In this document: piece by piece, positions 43,068 through 51,328 of the stretch
Numbering within the stretch: position 1 is the first letter of the stretch
Layout: every line of letters begins with the position of its first letter
Assembly (NCBI GenBank): GCA_052034585.1
Contig: JBPOIJ010000057.1
Location: 124,001-188,000, forward strand
Source: Xiheimicrobium sp052034585
GTDB taxonomy: Bacteria > Myxococcota > Myxococcia > Myxococcales > Myxococcaceae
DNA length: 64,000 nucleotides
Direction: 5' to 3'
The notes under the pieces: model-generated
The model's database searches: none
What the model saw: the letters and a program-made list of their open reading frames with translations, nothing else
What the model was told of the DNA's origin: nothing
Made by a program: the position numbers and the translations under genes

Positions 43068-44819
43068 TCAATACTGCAGCTGCAACTCGACGGTGGCCTC
43101 GGAGGGCACCTCCACCATCGACGCCGATTCTCCGAGCGCGGGGTGCGTGCAGCTGACGTGGTGTTTGCCCGCGGGCAGCTCGAGCTCGAGCGCGGGCGCG
43201 GCCTTCCCTCTCGGCTTGCCGTCCACCACCACCTCTCCGAACGGCGCGCAGCCGAGCTTGAGCCGGCCCTTGGCGAGCTTGGGAGGAAGGCGCCGGGTCG
43301 GCTCCGCGACTTCGACGCTGGTGACCTCTGGAGGACGAATCGCGAGCGCGCCTGCATCGGCCGGGGAGTCGGCGAGGGCGCCCGCGTCCACCGACGGGCT
43401 GGGCTGAACCACCGACGACGCGGCCATCACGCTGGCGTCTGGGCTCGGCTGGGCGAGCGAGGTCACCGCCGTCGTGCTCGCGTCAGGGCTGGGCGCGCTC
43501 ACCACCTCGGGCGAGCCGAGGACGCCGCTCGTCACCGCGAAGCCGACCGCCACCGAGACGCCAATCGCGAGGGCCGCGCCGACCACCATCGTGCTCAGTG
43601 AACGCTGCCGCACCGGCACCGCCGGCACGCTCTGGGTCATTCGTGGAGGGGCGACGGGCTTCGCCGGCTCGGGCACCTCGGGCGTCGCCGGCTTCGCAGG
43701 AACCGCCGCACCCTCGGCCTTGGGTGACGGCCGGGCGAGCTGGGTGGGCGAGGCGACGTCGGAGGAGCTCGCCGGGAGAATTTCCCCCGAGAGGATCTGC
43801 TCGACGATGGGCGTCTGCGCGCTCGGTGAGGCGGGCGGCGCCAGCGAGGCCTGGTTCCTCGTCGAGAGGTTGAGCCGGTCGACCTCGTCGGTGCCGATGC
43901 TCGCGCGGAGGAAGCCCGCCAACGTCTCCGCGCTCACCGGCCCCTTCTTCGCGAGGTAGCCCTCGAGCGCGCGCTGGAGCAGCTGGGCGGTGTCGAACCG
44001 GTCCTCAGGCCGCTTCGCGAGGCAGCGAGCGACGATGGCGGAGAAGTCGGCGTCGACCTCGAGCGGCGGAGGCGCCTCCTTGTCGATGGCCTCCATCACC
44101 TTGCGCTCGTTGATGACCTTCGGGTTGTCGTCGCGCCCGCGGAAGAAGGGCCGCTTGCCGCTGACGAGCTCGTGGAGCACCACGCCCAAGGCCCAGACGT
44201 CACTGCGCGCGTCGAGCGCCCGGCCCCACGTCTGCTCGGGAGACATGTAGAGCAGCTTGCCCTTCACCAGGCCCTGCCGCGTCTCGACGACCTTCCCCTC
44301 GGCCATCGCGACGCCGAAGTCGAGCACCTTCACCGAGCCCTGGAGGGTGAGGAAGAGGTTCGAGGGCGAGATGTCGCGGTGGACGATGCGCAGCCGCTGG
44401 CCGTCTTCTCCGACCGCGTTGTGGGCGAAGTGCAGGCCGGTCGCTGCCTGTGCCACCACGGCGGCGGCGACGTTCGGCGGAAACCAGTTGAGCCCCGAGA
44501 GCACCCGCGCGCGAAGGAGCGAGGCGAGGTCGTAGCCGCGCAGGTACTCCATCGCGAGGTAGTAGCGCCCGTCGACCTCGCCGAAGTCGGTGATGTGCAC
44601 CACGTTCGGGTGGTCGAGCTGCGCCGCCAGCCGTGCCTCGTCGAGGAACATCTGCACGAAGTCGCGGTTCTCGAGGTGGTGCGGCAACACCCGCTTCACC
44701 ACCACCGTCTTCGCGAAGCCGGCGGGGCCTTCCTTTCGCGCGAGGAAGATCTCCGCCATGCCGCCCCGGGCGAGCGGTTGAATCAGCCGGTAGGGACCGA
44801 ACAGCTCGGGCTCAATCAC
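43068..44819 (-). CDS. Ser/Thr protein kinase with transmembrane segment and PEGA tail
   Basis: 583 aa. The kinase domain spans about 8-275: Gly loop ARGGMAEIF, K42, E61, catalytic loop H147-R148-D149 with N154, D167-F-G and SPE 193-195. The loop motif HRDISPSN is the variant common in myxobacterial kinases. An Ala/Pro-rich juxtamembrane stretch leads to one membrane helix (about 410-432). Asp/Ser/Pro spacers follow, and a periplasmic PEGA-like domain occupies the last 70 residues (GRLKLGCAPFGEVVVDGKPRG). It is probably a sensor kinase reading the envelope. The gene lies upstream of the VWA/PEGA pair on the same strand. Confidence 0.9.
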   Translation of the reverse strand: MIEPELFGPYRLIQPLARGGMAEIFLARKEGPAGFAKTVVVKRVLPHHLENRDFVQMFLDEARLAAQLDHPNVVHITDFGEVDGRYYLAMEYLRGYDLASLLRARVLSGLNWFPPNVAAAVVAQAATGLHFAHNAVGEDGQRLRIVHRDISPSNLFLTLQGSVKVLDFGVAMAEGKVVETRQGLVKGKLLYMSPEQTWGRALDARSDVWALGVVLHELVSGKRPFFRGRDDNPKVINERKVMEAIDKEAPPPLEVDADFSAIVARCLAKRPEDRFDTAQLLQRALEGYLAKKGPVSAETLAGFLRASIGTDEVDRLNLSTRNQASLAPPASPSAQTPIVEQILSGEILPASSSDVASPTQLARPSPKAEGAAVPAKPATPEVPEPAKPVAPPRMTQSVPAVPVRQRSLSTMVVGAALAIGVSVAVGFAVTSGVLGSPEVVSAPSPDASTTAVTSLAQPSPDASVMAASSVVQPSPSVDAGALADSPADAGALAIRPPEVTSVEVAEPTRRLPPKLAKGRLKLGCAPFGEVVVDGKPRGKAAPALELELPAGKHHVSCTHPALGESASMVEVPSEATVELQLQY

Positions 44820-44864
44820 GGAAGCGCCGGCACTCTACCCGCCCGTTCCCTCGAGTCGACGACG

Positions 44865-46364
44865 TCAGGGGCAGGTGGTGACGGTGCGCATCACGACTCC
44901 AGCGTCGCGCTTCATCGCCACTGCACTCAGCCCGGGAATGATCGACCGAACGGCCACGATTTCGTACCCCGCGCCGAGCCCCGCGTCGTCGGCGAAGGTC
45001 GCGCCGAGCGGAGTCACCTTGAGCAAGGCGAAGCGGTTCTGCGCCTCGAGCGCCACGAGGTAGTTCGCGCCGTCGAAGGTGGCGTGCTCGGTGCTGTTCT
45101 GTCGGTTGCCCGCGACGCCGAGGATGCGGTGATTCCCGATGAAGCGGCCGTCGCTCCCCATCGCGCGCAGGTAGTGGCCAGCGCTGTAGACGGGCCCTTG
45201 GCTGGACAGATCGAAGAACATCATCGCCGAGCCGTTGCCGACGGCGAACATCGCGTACTCGAGCTGCTGGGTGCCGCCGTCGAGGTGAGGGAACTCGGTG
45301 AAGACGCCTCCGTCGGAGTCGAGGAACGTCTTGGTCGCGGTGCCCGGAACCGAGTCCCACACGAACAGGCCCTTGTCGGGAGTGGCCGCGAGGCCCTGAC
45401 CGCCGAAGCCGGGGAGCACTCGGGTGGAGAAGCCTCCATCGCTCGCCGACGACACCACCCGGCGCTCGGTCTTGGTCAGCACGACGAAGTCGGAACCGAA
45501 CGCCGTGAGGCCGGTCGCGACGATGGGCGTCGGCTGAGACGCGAGCTCGCCATCGGCGAGGGTGTTGAAGCCTCGGTCGTAGGCGCGCGCCTGAATCGAG
45601 GAGCGGCTCCCACCGTCGGTGCTCCACACGTAGAGGAAGCGCTCGCCATTCCACGCGAGGAAGCCGCCCGCCGACGGGAGCGTGGTGGTCGCAATGCCCC
45701 CGTCGGGAAAGACGCGCCTCGCAGTGGTGGTGCCATCCAACGACACCACGACCTGCTCTCCATCGGAGGCGAGGCGCAGCGGCACCCGCGCGCTCGTCGG
45801 AAAGGTGAGGGGCACGGGCGGGCCGAACACCGGCGCCACGGGCGTCGAGGGCGTGTCGTGCAGCCGGGTGTTGAGACAGGTGCCCTGGCAGGTGTCGATG
45901 GTGCAGACGTCGCGATCGTCGCACTGAGCCGCGCTGGAGCAGCTGCCACCAGCCGATCCACCGCTCGCACCGCCACCGCTCGCACCGCCAGCTGATCCGC
46001 CGCTCACGCCACCAGCTGATCCGCCGCTCGCACCGCCGGCCGAGCCACCGCTGTCACCACCGGCCGAGCCACCACTGTCGCCACCGGCCGAGCCACCACT
46101 GTCACCACCGGCCGCACCACCACTCGAACCACCTCCGGCCGATCCACCGCCGCTCTCACCACCCGCCGCGACGCCACCGCCGCTCGAGACCGTGCCACCT
46201 CCCGAGCAGGCGAGCCCATCGTCGCGCTGACAGGTCCCATCGACGCAGGTCCACCCGGCGAGGCAGGGGCACGGCCGCTCGCAGAGGTTTTCCTCCACGC
46301 ACCCGACGAGGCTCAGGGCGAACGCGACGGCGACGGCGACTCGGTGGACTGCGGCTCTCGTCAT
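44865..46364 (-). CDS. Lipoprotein with GGSAGGDS stalk and propeller-like domain
   Basis: 499 aa. Lipobox L-V-G-C (Cys22) is followed by a Cys-rich stretch (C28, C32, C34, C40, C45, C53). The stalk at 55-140 is built of eight-residue GGSAGGDS-type units. A second Cys cluster follows (C142, C148, C154, C159, C163), then about 330 residues of beta strands with propeller-like periodicity. Its ATG overlaps the preceding lipoprotein stop (ATGA), so the two are co-translated. No catalytic residues were recognised. Confidence 0.72.
   Translation of the reverse strand: MTRAAVHRVAVAVAFALSLVGCVEENLCERPCPCLAGWTCVDGTCQRDDGLACSGGGTVSSGGGVAAGGESGGGSAGGGSSGGAAGGDSGGSAGGDSGGSAGGDSGGSAGGASGGSAGGVSGGSAGGASGGGASGGSAGGSCSSAAQCDDRDVCTIDTCQGTCLNTRLHDTPSTPVAPVFGPPVPLTFPTSARVPLRLASDGEQVVVSLDGTTTARRVFPDGGIATTTLPSAGGFLAWNGERFLYVWSTDGGSRSSIQARAYDRGFNTLADGELASQPTPIVATGLTAFGSDFVVLTKTERRVVSSASDGGFSTRVLPGFGGQGLAATPDKGLFVWDSVPGTATKTFLDSDGGVFTEFPHLDGGTQQLEYAMFAVGNGSAMMFFDLSSQGPVYSAGHYLRAMGSDGRFIGNHRILGVAGNRQNSTEHATFDGANYLVALEAQNRFALLKVTPLGATFADDAGLGAGYEIVAVRSIIPGLSAVAMKRDAGVVMRTVTTCP
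45945..46202 (-). repeat. Repeats encoding the GGSAGGDS stalk
   Basis: Tandem 24-bp units with internal 12-bp similarity lie in frame inside the lipoprotein gene. Unit sequence varies (GDS, GAS, GVS) but the Gly codons keep the same bases. Confidence 0.75.
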
Positions 46365-47689
46365 CGCTCCACGGCCAACTTCAGCACGCCGACCCGCGCC
46401 GAGTGATCAGCATTATCCGAGACGCGGTAGACAAGCACGCGCTTGCCGTTGGCGAAGAAGGCCAGCTTGGGCGCCCACCCTCCCTCGGCGTCGACGGTCA
46501 CCGCGTTCTGCCATCGGCCACCGCCACGGAAGGTGACCCGCAGCGCGTCCTGGTCGGGCGGGCAGTCGGGCTGGAGCACGTTGCTGGTCGCGCTGCAGTC
46601 GTAGAAGGCGAGGTTCGGCTCGTGGTTGACCGGGTCGATGGCGAGCGAGGGGTACCAGCCACCGGAGCCGGTGTTCACCACGCTCTCTTCCATGTCCCAC
46701 GTCGCGCCGTCGGCGGAGTGTCGGTAGAGCAGCTCGCTCCCACGGGTGACCGCCACTGCGTAGCCCTCGGTGGCGTCCCAGGCGACCTGCGGGCCCGTGA
46801 GCGTGTTGGTGCTCCGGAGCAACACGACGGGCGGCGACCAGTTGCCGCCGGTGAAGCGCTGCATGACGACGTCTTGGCCCGGTCCCTCGGCGTTGGTGGC
46901 GTTCTGGTCGTAGACGAGAATCGTCTCGTCGCTCGGGCCAGGCGCCATCATCAGGCGAGTGCCGCGCCCGGGCTTGGTGTCGAAGCCGCCGAAGACGCAC
47001 TTGGGCGTGAGCGCACCGAGCGGGCCTTCCCAGCCCTCGACGTCGCTGCCGGTGTAGTCGGTCGGGTTCTGCGCGAAGTTGATGTCGCGGTAGGCGTAGA
47101 CGAGGCGGCCCTGGCTGGTGAACCGAATCGCCGGCCAGAGCCCGACGGTGGTCGAGTCCCGAGGACCGGTCGTGCAGACGTTGCCCAAGCGGGTCACCAC
47201 CGTCTCGGTCCACGTGGTGCCGGCGCGCGTGGAGAGCGCGGCGTCGTTCTGGAACCAGAAGGCCGAGTCACCGGGGACGAAGCGGTCGGCGCCTCCGAGG
47301 AAGGCGACGGTGGGTTCCTTCGTCGTCGGGTGGAGCGCGATGGAGAGCCCCTGCAGCCGCTGCATGAAGCGGAGCGTCTGGGGCTGGCCTGGCCCGCTGC
47401 TCTCCCGCCACTCGATGACGTTCAGGTTGTAGTCGTCGTGGCCGGTGGTGGTCTGGGTGCCCTTCGGGGCGAAGTAGGCGACGACGACGCGCCGCTCGAC
47501 CGGGTCGACCGCCATCGCGAAGGGGACGAGGCCGCGCGCGTTCGCGTCGAGGTCGATGACGGTGAAGCCTCCCGCGGTTCCGCCGGCCGCCGAGCCACCG
47601 CCCGCTCGACCACCGCCGCCGCCGTCGGGCCCGCCCATCATCTGGGAACAGCCAAGGAGCCACACCGCGGGGAGCACGAAGCGGATCAT
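46361..47689 (-). CDS. Lipoprotein with sialidase/BNR-like propeller
   Basis: 442 aa. Lipobox L-L-G-C (Cys14) and a short Gly linker (19-41). The body has repeated W/Y-x-x-S-x-D-G-x-T-W-type blades and long runs such as LAIDPVNHEPNLAFYD and YRHSADGATWDMEE that resemble BNR/sialidase-like propellers. No full catalytic Arg triad could be confirmed, so a binding function is as likely. It is the first gene of a two-gene operon with an ATGA overlap. Confidence 0.7.
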   Translation of the reverse strand: MIRFVLPAVWLLGCSQMMGGPDGGGGGRAGGGSAAGGTAGGFTVIDLDANARGLVPFAMAVDPVERRVVVAYFAPKGTQTTTGHDDYNLNVIEWRESSGPGQPQTLRFMQRLQGLSIALHPTTKEPTVAFLGGADRFVPGDSAFWFQNDAALSTRAGTTWTETVVTRLGNVCTTGPRDSTTVGLWPAIRFTSQGRLVYAYRDINFAQNPTDYTGSDVEGWEGPLGALTPKCVFGGFDTKPGRGTRLMMAPGPSDETILVYDQNATNAEGPGQDVVMQRFTGGNWSPPVVLLRSTNTLTGPQVAWDATEGYAVAVTRGSELLYRHSADGATWDMEESVVNTGSGGWYPSLAIDPVNHEPNLAFYDCSATSNVLQPDCPPDQDALRVTFRGGGRWQNAVTVDAEGGWAPKLAFFANGKRVLVYRVSDNADHSARVGVLKLAVER

Positions 47690-47738
47690 GCGGCGAATGG
47701 TGCCACACTCGCGCCTCGAGCGGGCAGTGAGAGCGCCA

Positions 47739-48224
47739 TCAGCTCGCGCCCCCGGTCAACGCACGGCGCCGACGCTCGAGCGCCTCGGCGGTCCACACGT
47801 CCTCCATTCGTTCGTAGAACACGTCGAAGGCTCGGGCGTTCTCCGGCAACGGCACCCAGGGCAGCTTCGAGCGCACGAAGATGTGCACGTCGGGCGGCAG
47901 GAGCGATGGGGTGTCGAGGGTGCCCACTCGCACGAAGCGGTAGTTGGGGCGGCGGCCGTAGTCGCTCCAGAGCGCGACCTGGCAGCTGGGGCAGCGGTAG
48001 ATGTCGTGGGGCCGCCCGCTCTCGCTCGGCCCGGTGGTCGCGACCGGCGCCACGCCCGTCACCTCGAGGCGGTCGTTCTCGATGATGGCGTTGAGCACGA
48101 ACGCGGTGCCGGTGTGGCGCTGACACTGGGTGCAGTGACAGCAGTGCACGATCATCGGCTCGGAGCGCAGCCGGTACCGAACGGCGCCGCAGCTGCAGCC
48201 TCCAGTGAGGACTCGGTCGGTCAT
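47739..48224 (-). CDS. GFA-family zinc protein
   Basis: 161 aa. The GFA (glutathione-dependent formaldehyde-activating enzyme/CENP-V) fold is shown by G-G-C-S-C-G-A-V-R-Y near the start, then H-C-C-H-C-T-Q-C-Q-R (about 27-36) and C-P-S-C (about 79-82), the two zinc sites. The length is typical. Family members bind small thiols or aldehydes, but most are not proven formaldehyde enzymes. It is monocistronic, with no glutathione or formaldehyde genes nearby. Confidence 0.85.
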   Translation of the reverse strand: MTDRVLTGGCSCGAVRYRLRSEPMIVHCCHCTQCQRHTGTAFVLNAIIENDRLEVTGVAPVATTGPSESGRPHDIYRCPSCQVALWSDYGRRPNYRFVRVGTLDTPSLLPPDVHIFVRSKLPWVPLPENARAFDVFYERMEDVWTAEALERRRRALTGGAS

Positions 48225-48250
48225 GCGTCCATCGTACCCGCGGACACGAC

Positions 48251-48286
48251 GAGGCCCCAGGCGTCGGTGGACGAACCCAGGGCCTC
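48251..48286 (-). terminator. Possible hairpin terminator after the BON-LysM gene
   Basis: GAGGCCC and GGGCCTC form a 7-bp stem around a 22-base loop, just past the stop at 48299. No T-run follows, so this may be only an RNA-stabilising hairpin. Confidence 0.35.
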
Positions 48287-48298
48287 GATGACTTCAGC

Positions 48299-49003
48299 TC
48301 AGCTGACGACGTTCGACGTCGCCGGGAGCGGCTGGAGCACCGGCACCGTCAACACCATGCCCGGCTTCACCACGTCGGGGTTGGTCATCACGTCTTTGCT
48401 GGCCTCGAAGATCTTCGGGTACAGCTTCAGGTCGCCGTACATCGTCTTCGCGATCGCGCCGAGGGTGTCGCCGGCCTTGGTCGTGTACTTCCAGGCCTCG
48501 AGCGGCGGCACGCGGATGACCCAGTCGATCTCGATCTGATCGACGTTCTTCACCAGGTCCTTGTTGGCGTCGGCGATCGCCGGGTACGCCATGATCACCC
48601 CGTAGTACTTCTTGGCGATGAGCGAGAGCGTGTCGCCCTTCTGGACTCGATGGAGAACGCCGGGCGGCTCGGGCTTCACCACCGCGATGCCATCGTCGTT
48701 CACCTTGGTGATGCCCTGGTGGTTGCCGACGAAGACGACGGCCTTCTCCTTGGCCTCCTGGCTCGCGGCCGTGCCGGAGAGCGACACCACCCCGCCCGGC
48801 GCCACCACCACCGAGAAGTTCTCGATGGGGAGGTGGATCAACCTGGCCTGCGCGAGCAGCTGCTGGGCGACCTGATCACGCAGGGCCTGATCCTGCGCGG
48901 CGCGGTCCTGCTCGGAGGCGACCTTCTTCAGCTCTTCCTGCTTCTCGAAGTAGTCGATGCCCAGCTTGGCGCCGACCTTCGAGACGAAATCGAACATGCC
49001 CAT
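48299..49003 (-). CDS. BON-LysM protein (Kbp/YgaU-like) with two LysM domains
   Basis: 234 aa. A helical N-terminus (1-50) is followed by a BON domain at about 52-110 (VVSLSGTAASQEAKEKAV). Two LysM repeats follow (about 117-165 HRVQKGDTLSLIAKKYYG, and about 172-222 YTTKAGDTLGAIAKTMYG). E. coli Kbp, a cytoplasmic potassium-binding protein, has one BON and one LysM, so this is a longer variant. No signal peptide is seen. It lies 24 nt downstream of the OmpA-family gene on the same strand, with a good AGGAGG-like site before its ATG. Confidence 0.85.
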   Translation of the reverse strand: MGMFDFVSKVGAKLGIDYFEKQEELKKVASEQDRAAQDQALRDQVAQQLLAQARLIHLPIENFSVVVAPGGVVSLSGTAASQEAKEKAVVFVGNHQGITKVNDDGIAVVKPEPPGVLHRVQKGDTLSLIAKKYYGVIMAYPAIADANKDLVKNVDQIEIDWVIRVPPLEAWKYTTKAGDTLGAIAKTMYGDLKLYPKIFEASKDVMTNPDVVKPGMVLTVPVLQPLPATSNVVS

Positions 49004-49027
49004 GACGACCTCCTGAGGTGAGGGGAC

Positions 49028-49963
49028 TTACTTCGCGGTGGCGCGCAGCGAGATGCGGCGGTTCTTCGCCCGGCACTCGTCGGTGTCGTTCGCCGGACAG
49101 ACCGGGTGCTCGGCGCCGTAGCCCTCGGGCTCGAGCCGATCGGCCTTGATGCCCAGCGCGACGATGGCCTTCTGCACGGTCTGCGCGCGCGCCAGCGAGA
49201 GCTTCTTGTTGGCGTCGGCCTTGCCCTGGTTGTCGGTGTAGCCGCCGACCTTCAGCTTCACCTTCGGGTAGGCCTTGAGGATCTCGGCGACGTTGACGAG
49301 CTGGTCCTTCGACTTGTCCATCTCGAGCTCGGCGCTCCCGGACTTGAACAGCAGGCGGTCGAAGTCGAACCAGGTCGTCTTGTCGATCTTCTTGCCGGCG
49401 TCCTCGATGAAGCCGACGAGCTGGGCCTCGATGCCAGTGAGGTTCCCCGAGAGCGAGAAGCCGGTCGAGAGGGCCTTCGAGTACGACACGGGAGCCGGCG
49501 GCGCCTCGACCTTCGCCACCGCGGCCTTCTTCTTCTCTTCGGCGAGCGTCGCGGCCTTCGACTCCATGCCGGTGACCTCGCCCTTGAGCCCGTCCATCGT
49601 CTTCACCGCGGAGTCGAGCCCGCCCGTCGACGCGGCCTTCTGCGCCTCGAGCAGCTTGTTCACCTCGTCGGCGTTGCCGGCCTTGATGGCCTCCTCGATC
49701 TTCCCTGGGTAGCCGGTCACGTCGCCCTTGAGCTTCTCGAGCGAGGTCTGGTTGTTGGTGATCTTCGTCACCAGGTCGGAGGCGCCAGGCACCTCGGCGG
49801 GGATCTTCAGCGCCCGGTCCTTGAGCGCGTTGCCCGACGCGAGCAGCCCGTCGGCCTTGGGCGAGAACATGGCGAGGAGATCGCTGCTCTCCTTGCTGTA
49901 CTTCGAGAGATCCGCGCAGGCGGAGAGGGTGAAGACGGCGACGACGGCGACGACTCGAAACAC
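49028..49963 (-). CDS. OmpA-family peptidoglycan-binding lipoprotein
   Basis: 311 aa. Lipobox L-S-A-C (Cys16). A helical, coiled-coil-like region occupies about 20-150 (Ala/Lys/Glu-rich). The OmpA C-terminal domain lies at about 190-311, with GGYTDNQGKADANKKLSLARAQTV and the NRRISLR end that binds diaminopimelate in peptidoglycan. It is likely an outer-membrane anchor linking the membrane to the wall. AGGAGGT lies upstream of the ATG. It precedes the BON-LysM gene in a probable two-gene operon with a wall theme. Confidence 0.9.
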   Translation of the reverse strand: MFRVVAVVAVFTLSACADLSKYSKESSDLLAMFSPKADGLLASGNALKDRALKIPAEVPGASDLVTKITNNQTSLEKLKGDVTGYPGKIEEAIKAGNADEVNKLLEAQKAASTGGLDSAVKTMDGLKGEVTGMESKAATLAEEKKKAAVAKVEAPPAPVSYSKALSTGFSLSGNLTGIEAQLVGFIEDAGKKIDKTTWFDFDRLLFKSGSAELEMDKSKDQLVNVAEILKAYPKVKLKVGGYTDNQGKADANKKLSLARAQTVQKAIVALGIKADRLEPEGYGAEHPVCPANDTDECRAKNRRISLRATAK

Positions 49964-50161
49964 GGTGAGACCTCCTGAGTGAGAGCGAGCGGGTGGTACC
50001 GCCAGCGATGGCGAATTGCAGCCGGAACTGCCGGACGCGCGTCAGACAGTTCGTGCGCTCGAGAATTCGCTGACCCGCGTCGTCCGGGTTGGCGTCGAAG
50101 GTCGCCGAACCACTCCCTCTCGCTTCGGTCCCGCCGCGGGTGACTCAGAAGGTCACTCGAC

Positions 50162-51229
50162 TCACTCGTAGTAGACGAAGGCCCGCATCGCGTGGTGCTG
50201 CGAGTAGTCGGGGCCTTGATCGTCGTAGCCGTCACGGCGTTCGAGGTTCGACGGACCGTCCCCACCAGTCGCCGCCACCGACGAGCGATGCGCCTCGTCG
50301 AAGCTCACCACGTCGAAGTGGTCGGCGCGGGCCTTCACTCCGTCGGAGCGCCGAACGAACACGAAGTCGATGCCGGTGAGCCGGTTGGTGCACGCCTTGT
50401 CGCCACCGCACGCCTCGAAGGCCGGCTCGGTGAAGCCCAGCTCGCGCTCGTTCGCGCAGGTCGGTTGGCGCAGCGAGCCGTTCATCTGCCGGTACCAACA
50501 CTTGGCGTTGCCGTCGCCGTCGAAGGCCGGCTCGTTGAAGTCACCTGCCACCAGATGGAGCGCCGCGCCCGAGCCGAGCCCCGGGTGCGCGTTGGCGCCG
50601 GTGTCCCAGCCGTCGGCCAGCTCGAAGAGGTTCTTCGAGTTGCAGGAATGCCACGTCCAGTGACGGAGCGAGGTCACCACGACGTGCTTCTGCGCGCGCG
50701 TGTCGAAGAGCTTCACCCGCAGCGTCTCGTAGCCCGAGTGCGGCGACCGCTCGTCACACGTCTTCGGCTGGTCTGCGAAGCCCTTGCCCCACGGCCTCCA
50801 GCTCGTCTTGGTGACGACGTCGAAGCGGCGGTCGCGGAAGATCAGCCCGGTCGTCACCGTCGGATGAGGACGGATCTGATCTTGAAAGCGGCGATCGGGC
50901 GGGTTCGCCTGCGCCACCACGCCCACGTAGCTCACGCCGAGCCGCCGAGTCATGAAGGCCGCCAGCCGCTCGAGCTCGCGCTCGTCGGTGACCTGCTGCA
51001 CGGTGAAGAGGTCGGGCCGCAGGTCGTCGCGGGCCATGTCGTGGACGAGGTCCTTCCAGTCGAAGAGCATGTTCTCGACGTTGAGGTTGTAGACGACGAG
51101 CCGGTCGGGTCGGGAGTTGGTGATCAGCTCCTCGGAGGCCTCGGCGGCGACGTCGTCCGCATCGACGAACTCCACCGTCGACACCCCACAGCCGACGAGC
51201 CCCAGCGAGACGAGGAGAAGTGAACGCAT
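50162..51229 (-). CDS. Lipoprotein of the endonuclease/exonuclease/phosphatase fold
   Basis: 355 aa from ATG 51229 (signal MRSLLLVSLGLVGC, Cys14). An ATG 13 codons upstream is possible but gives a poor signal, and neither has a clear ribosome binding site. The fold's motifs are visible: Y-N-L-N-V-E-N (metal Glu/Asn), G-D-F-N-E-P (about 225-230), I-D-F-V-F-V (about 288-293) and the terminal S-Q-H-H-A-M (active-site His). Members are DNases, sphingomyelinases or inositol phosphatases. Four Cys may pair. As a lipoprotein it would act in the periplasm or at the surface. The substrate is unknown. Confidence 0.8.
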   Translation of the reverse strand: MRSLLLVSLGLVGCGVSTVEFVDADDVAAEASEELITNSRPDRLVVYNLNVENMLFDWKDLVHDMARDDLRPDLFTVQQVTDERELERLAAFMTRRLGVSYVGVVAQANPPDRRFQDQIRPHPTVTTGLIFRDRRFDVVTKTSWRPWGKGFADQPKTCDERSPHSGYETLRVKLFDTRAQKHVVVTSLRHWTWHSCNSKNLFELADGWDTGANAHPGLGSGAALHLVAGDFNEPAFDGDGNAKCWYRQMNGSLRQPTCANERELGFTEPAFEACGGDKACTNRLTGIDFVFVRRSDGVKARADHFDVVSFDEAHRSSVAATGGDGPSNLERRDGYDDQGPDYSQHHAMRAFVYYE

Positions 51230-51328
51230 GGGGGGATTGTCGACCCCGCGCACCGGTGCGTGACGCACGAGAATGCAAAGGCCGCTGACGAGTGAAACGC
51301 CGAGGTGACGCGGAGAAACGCGGCGGTG

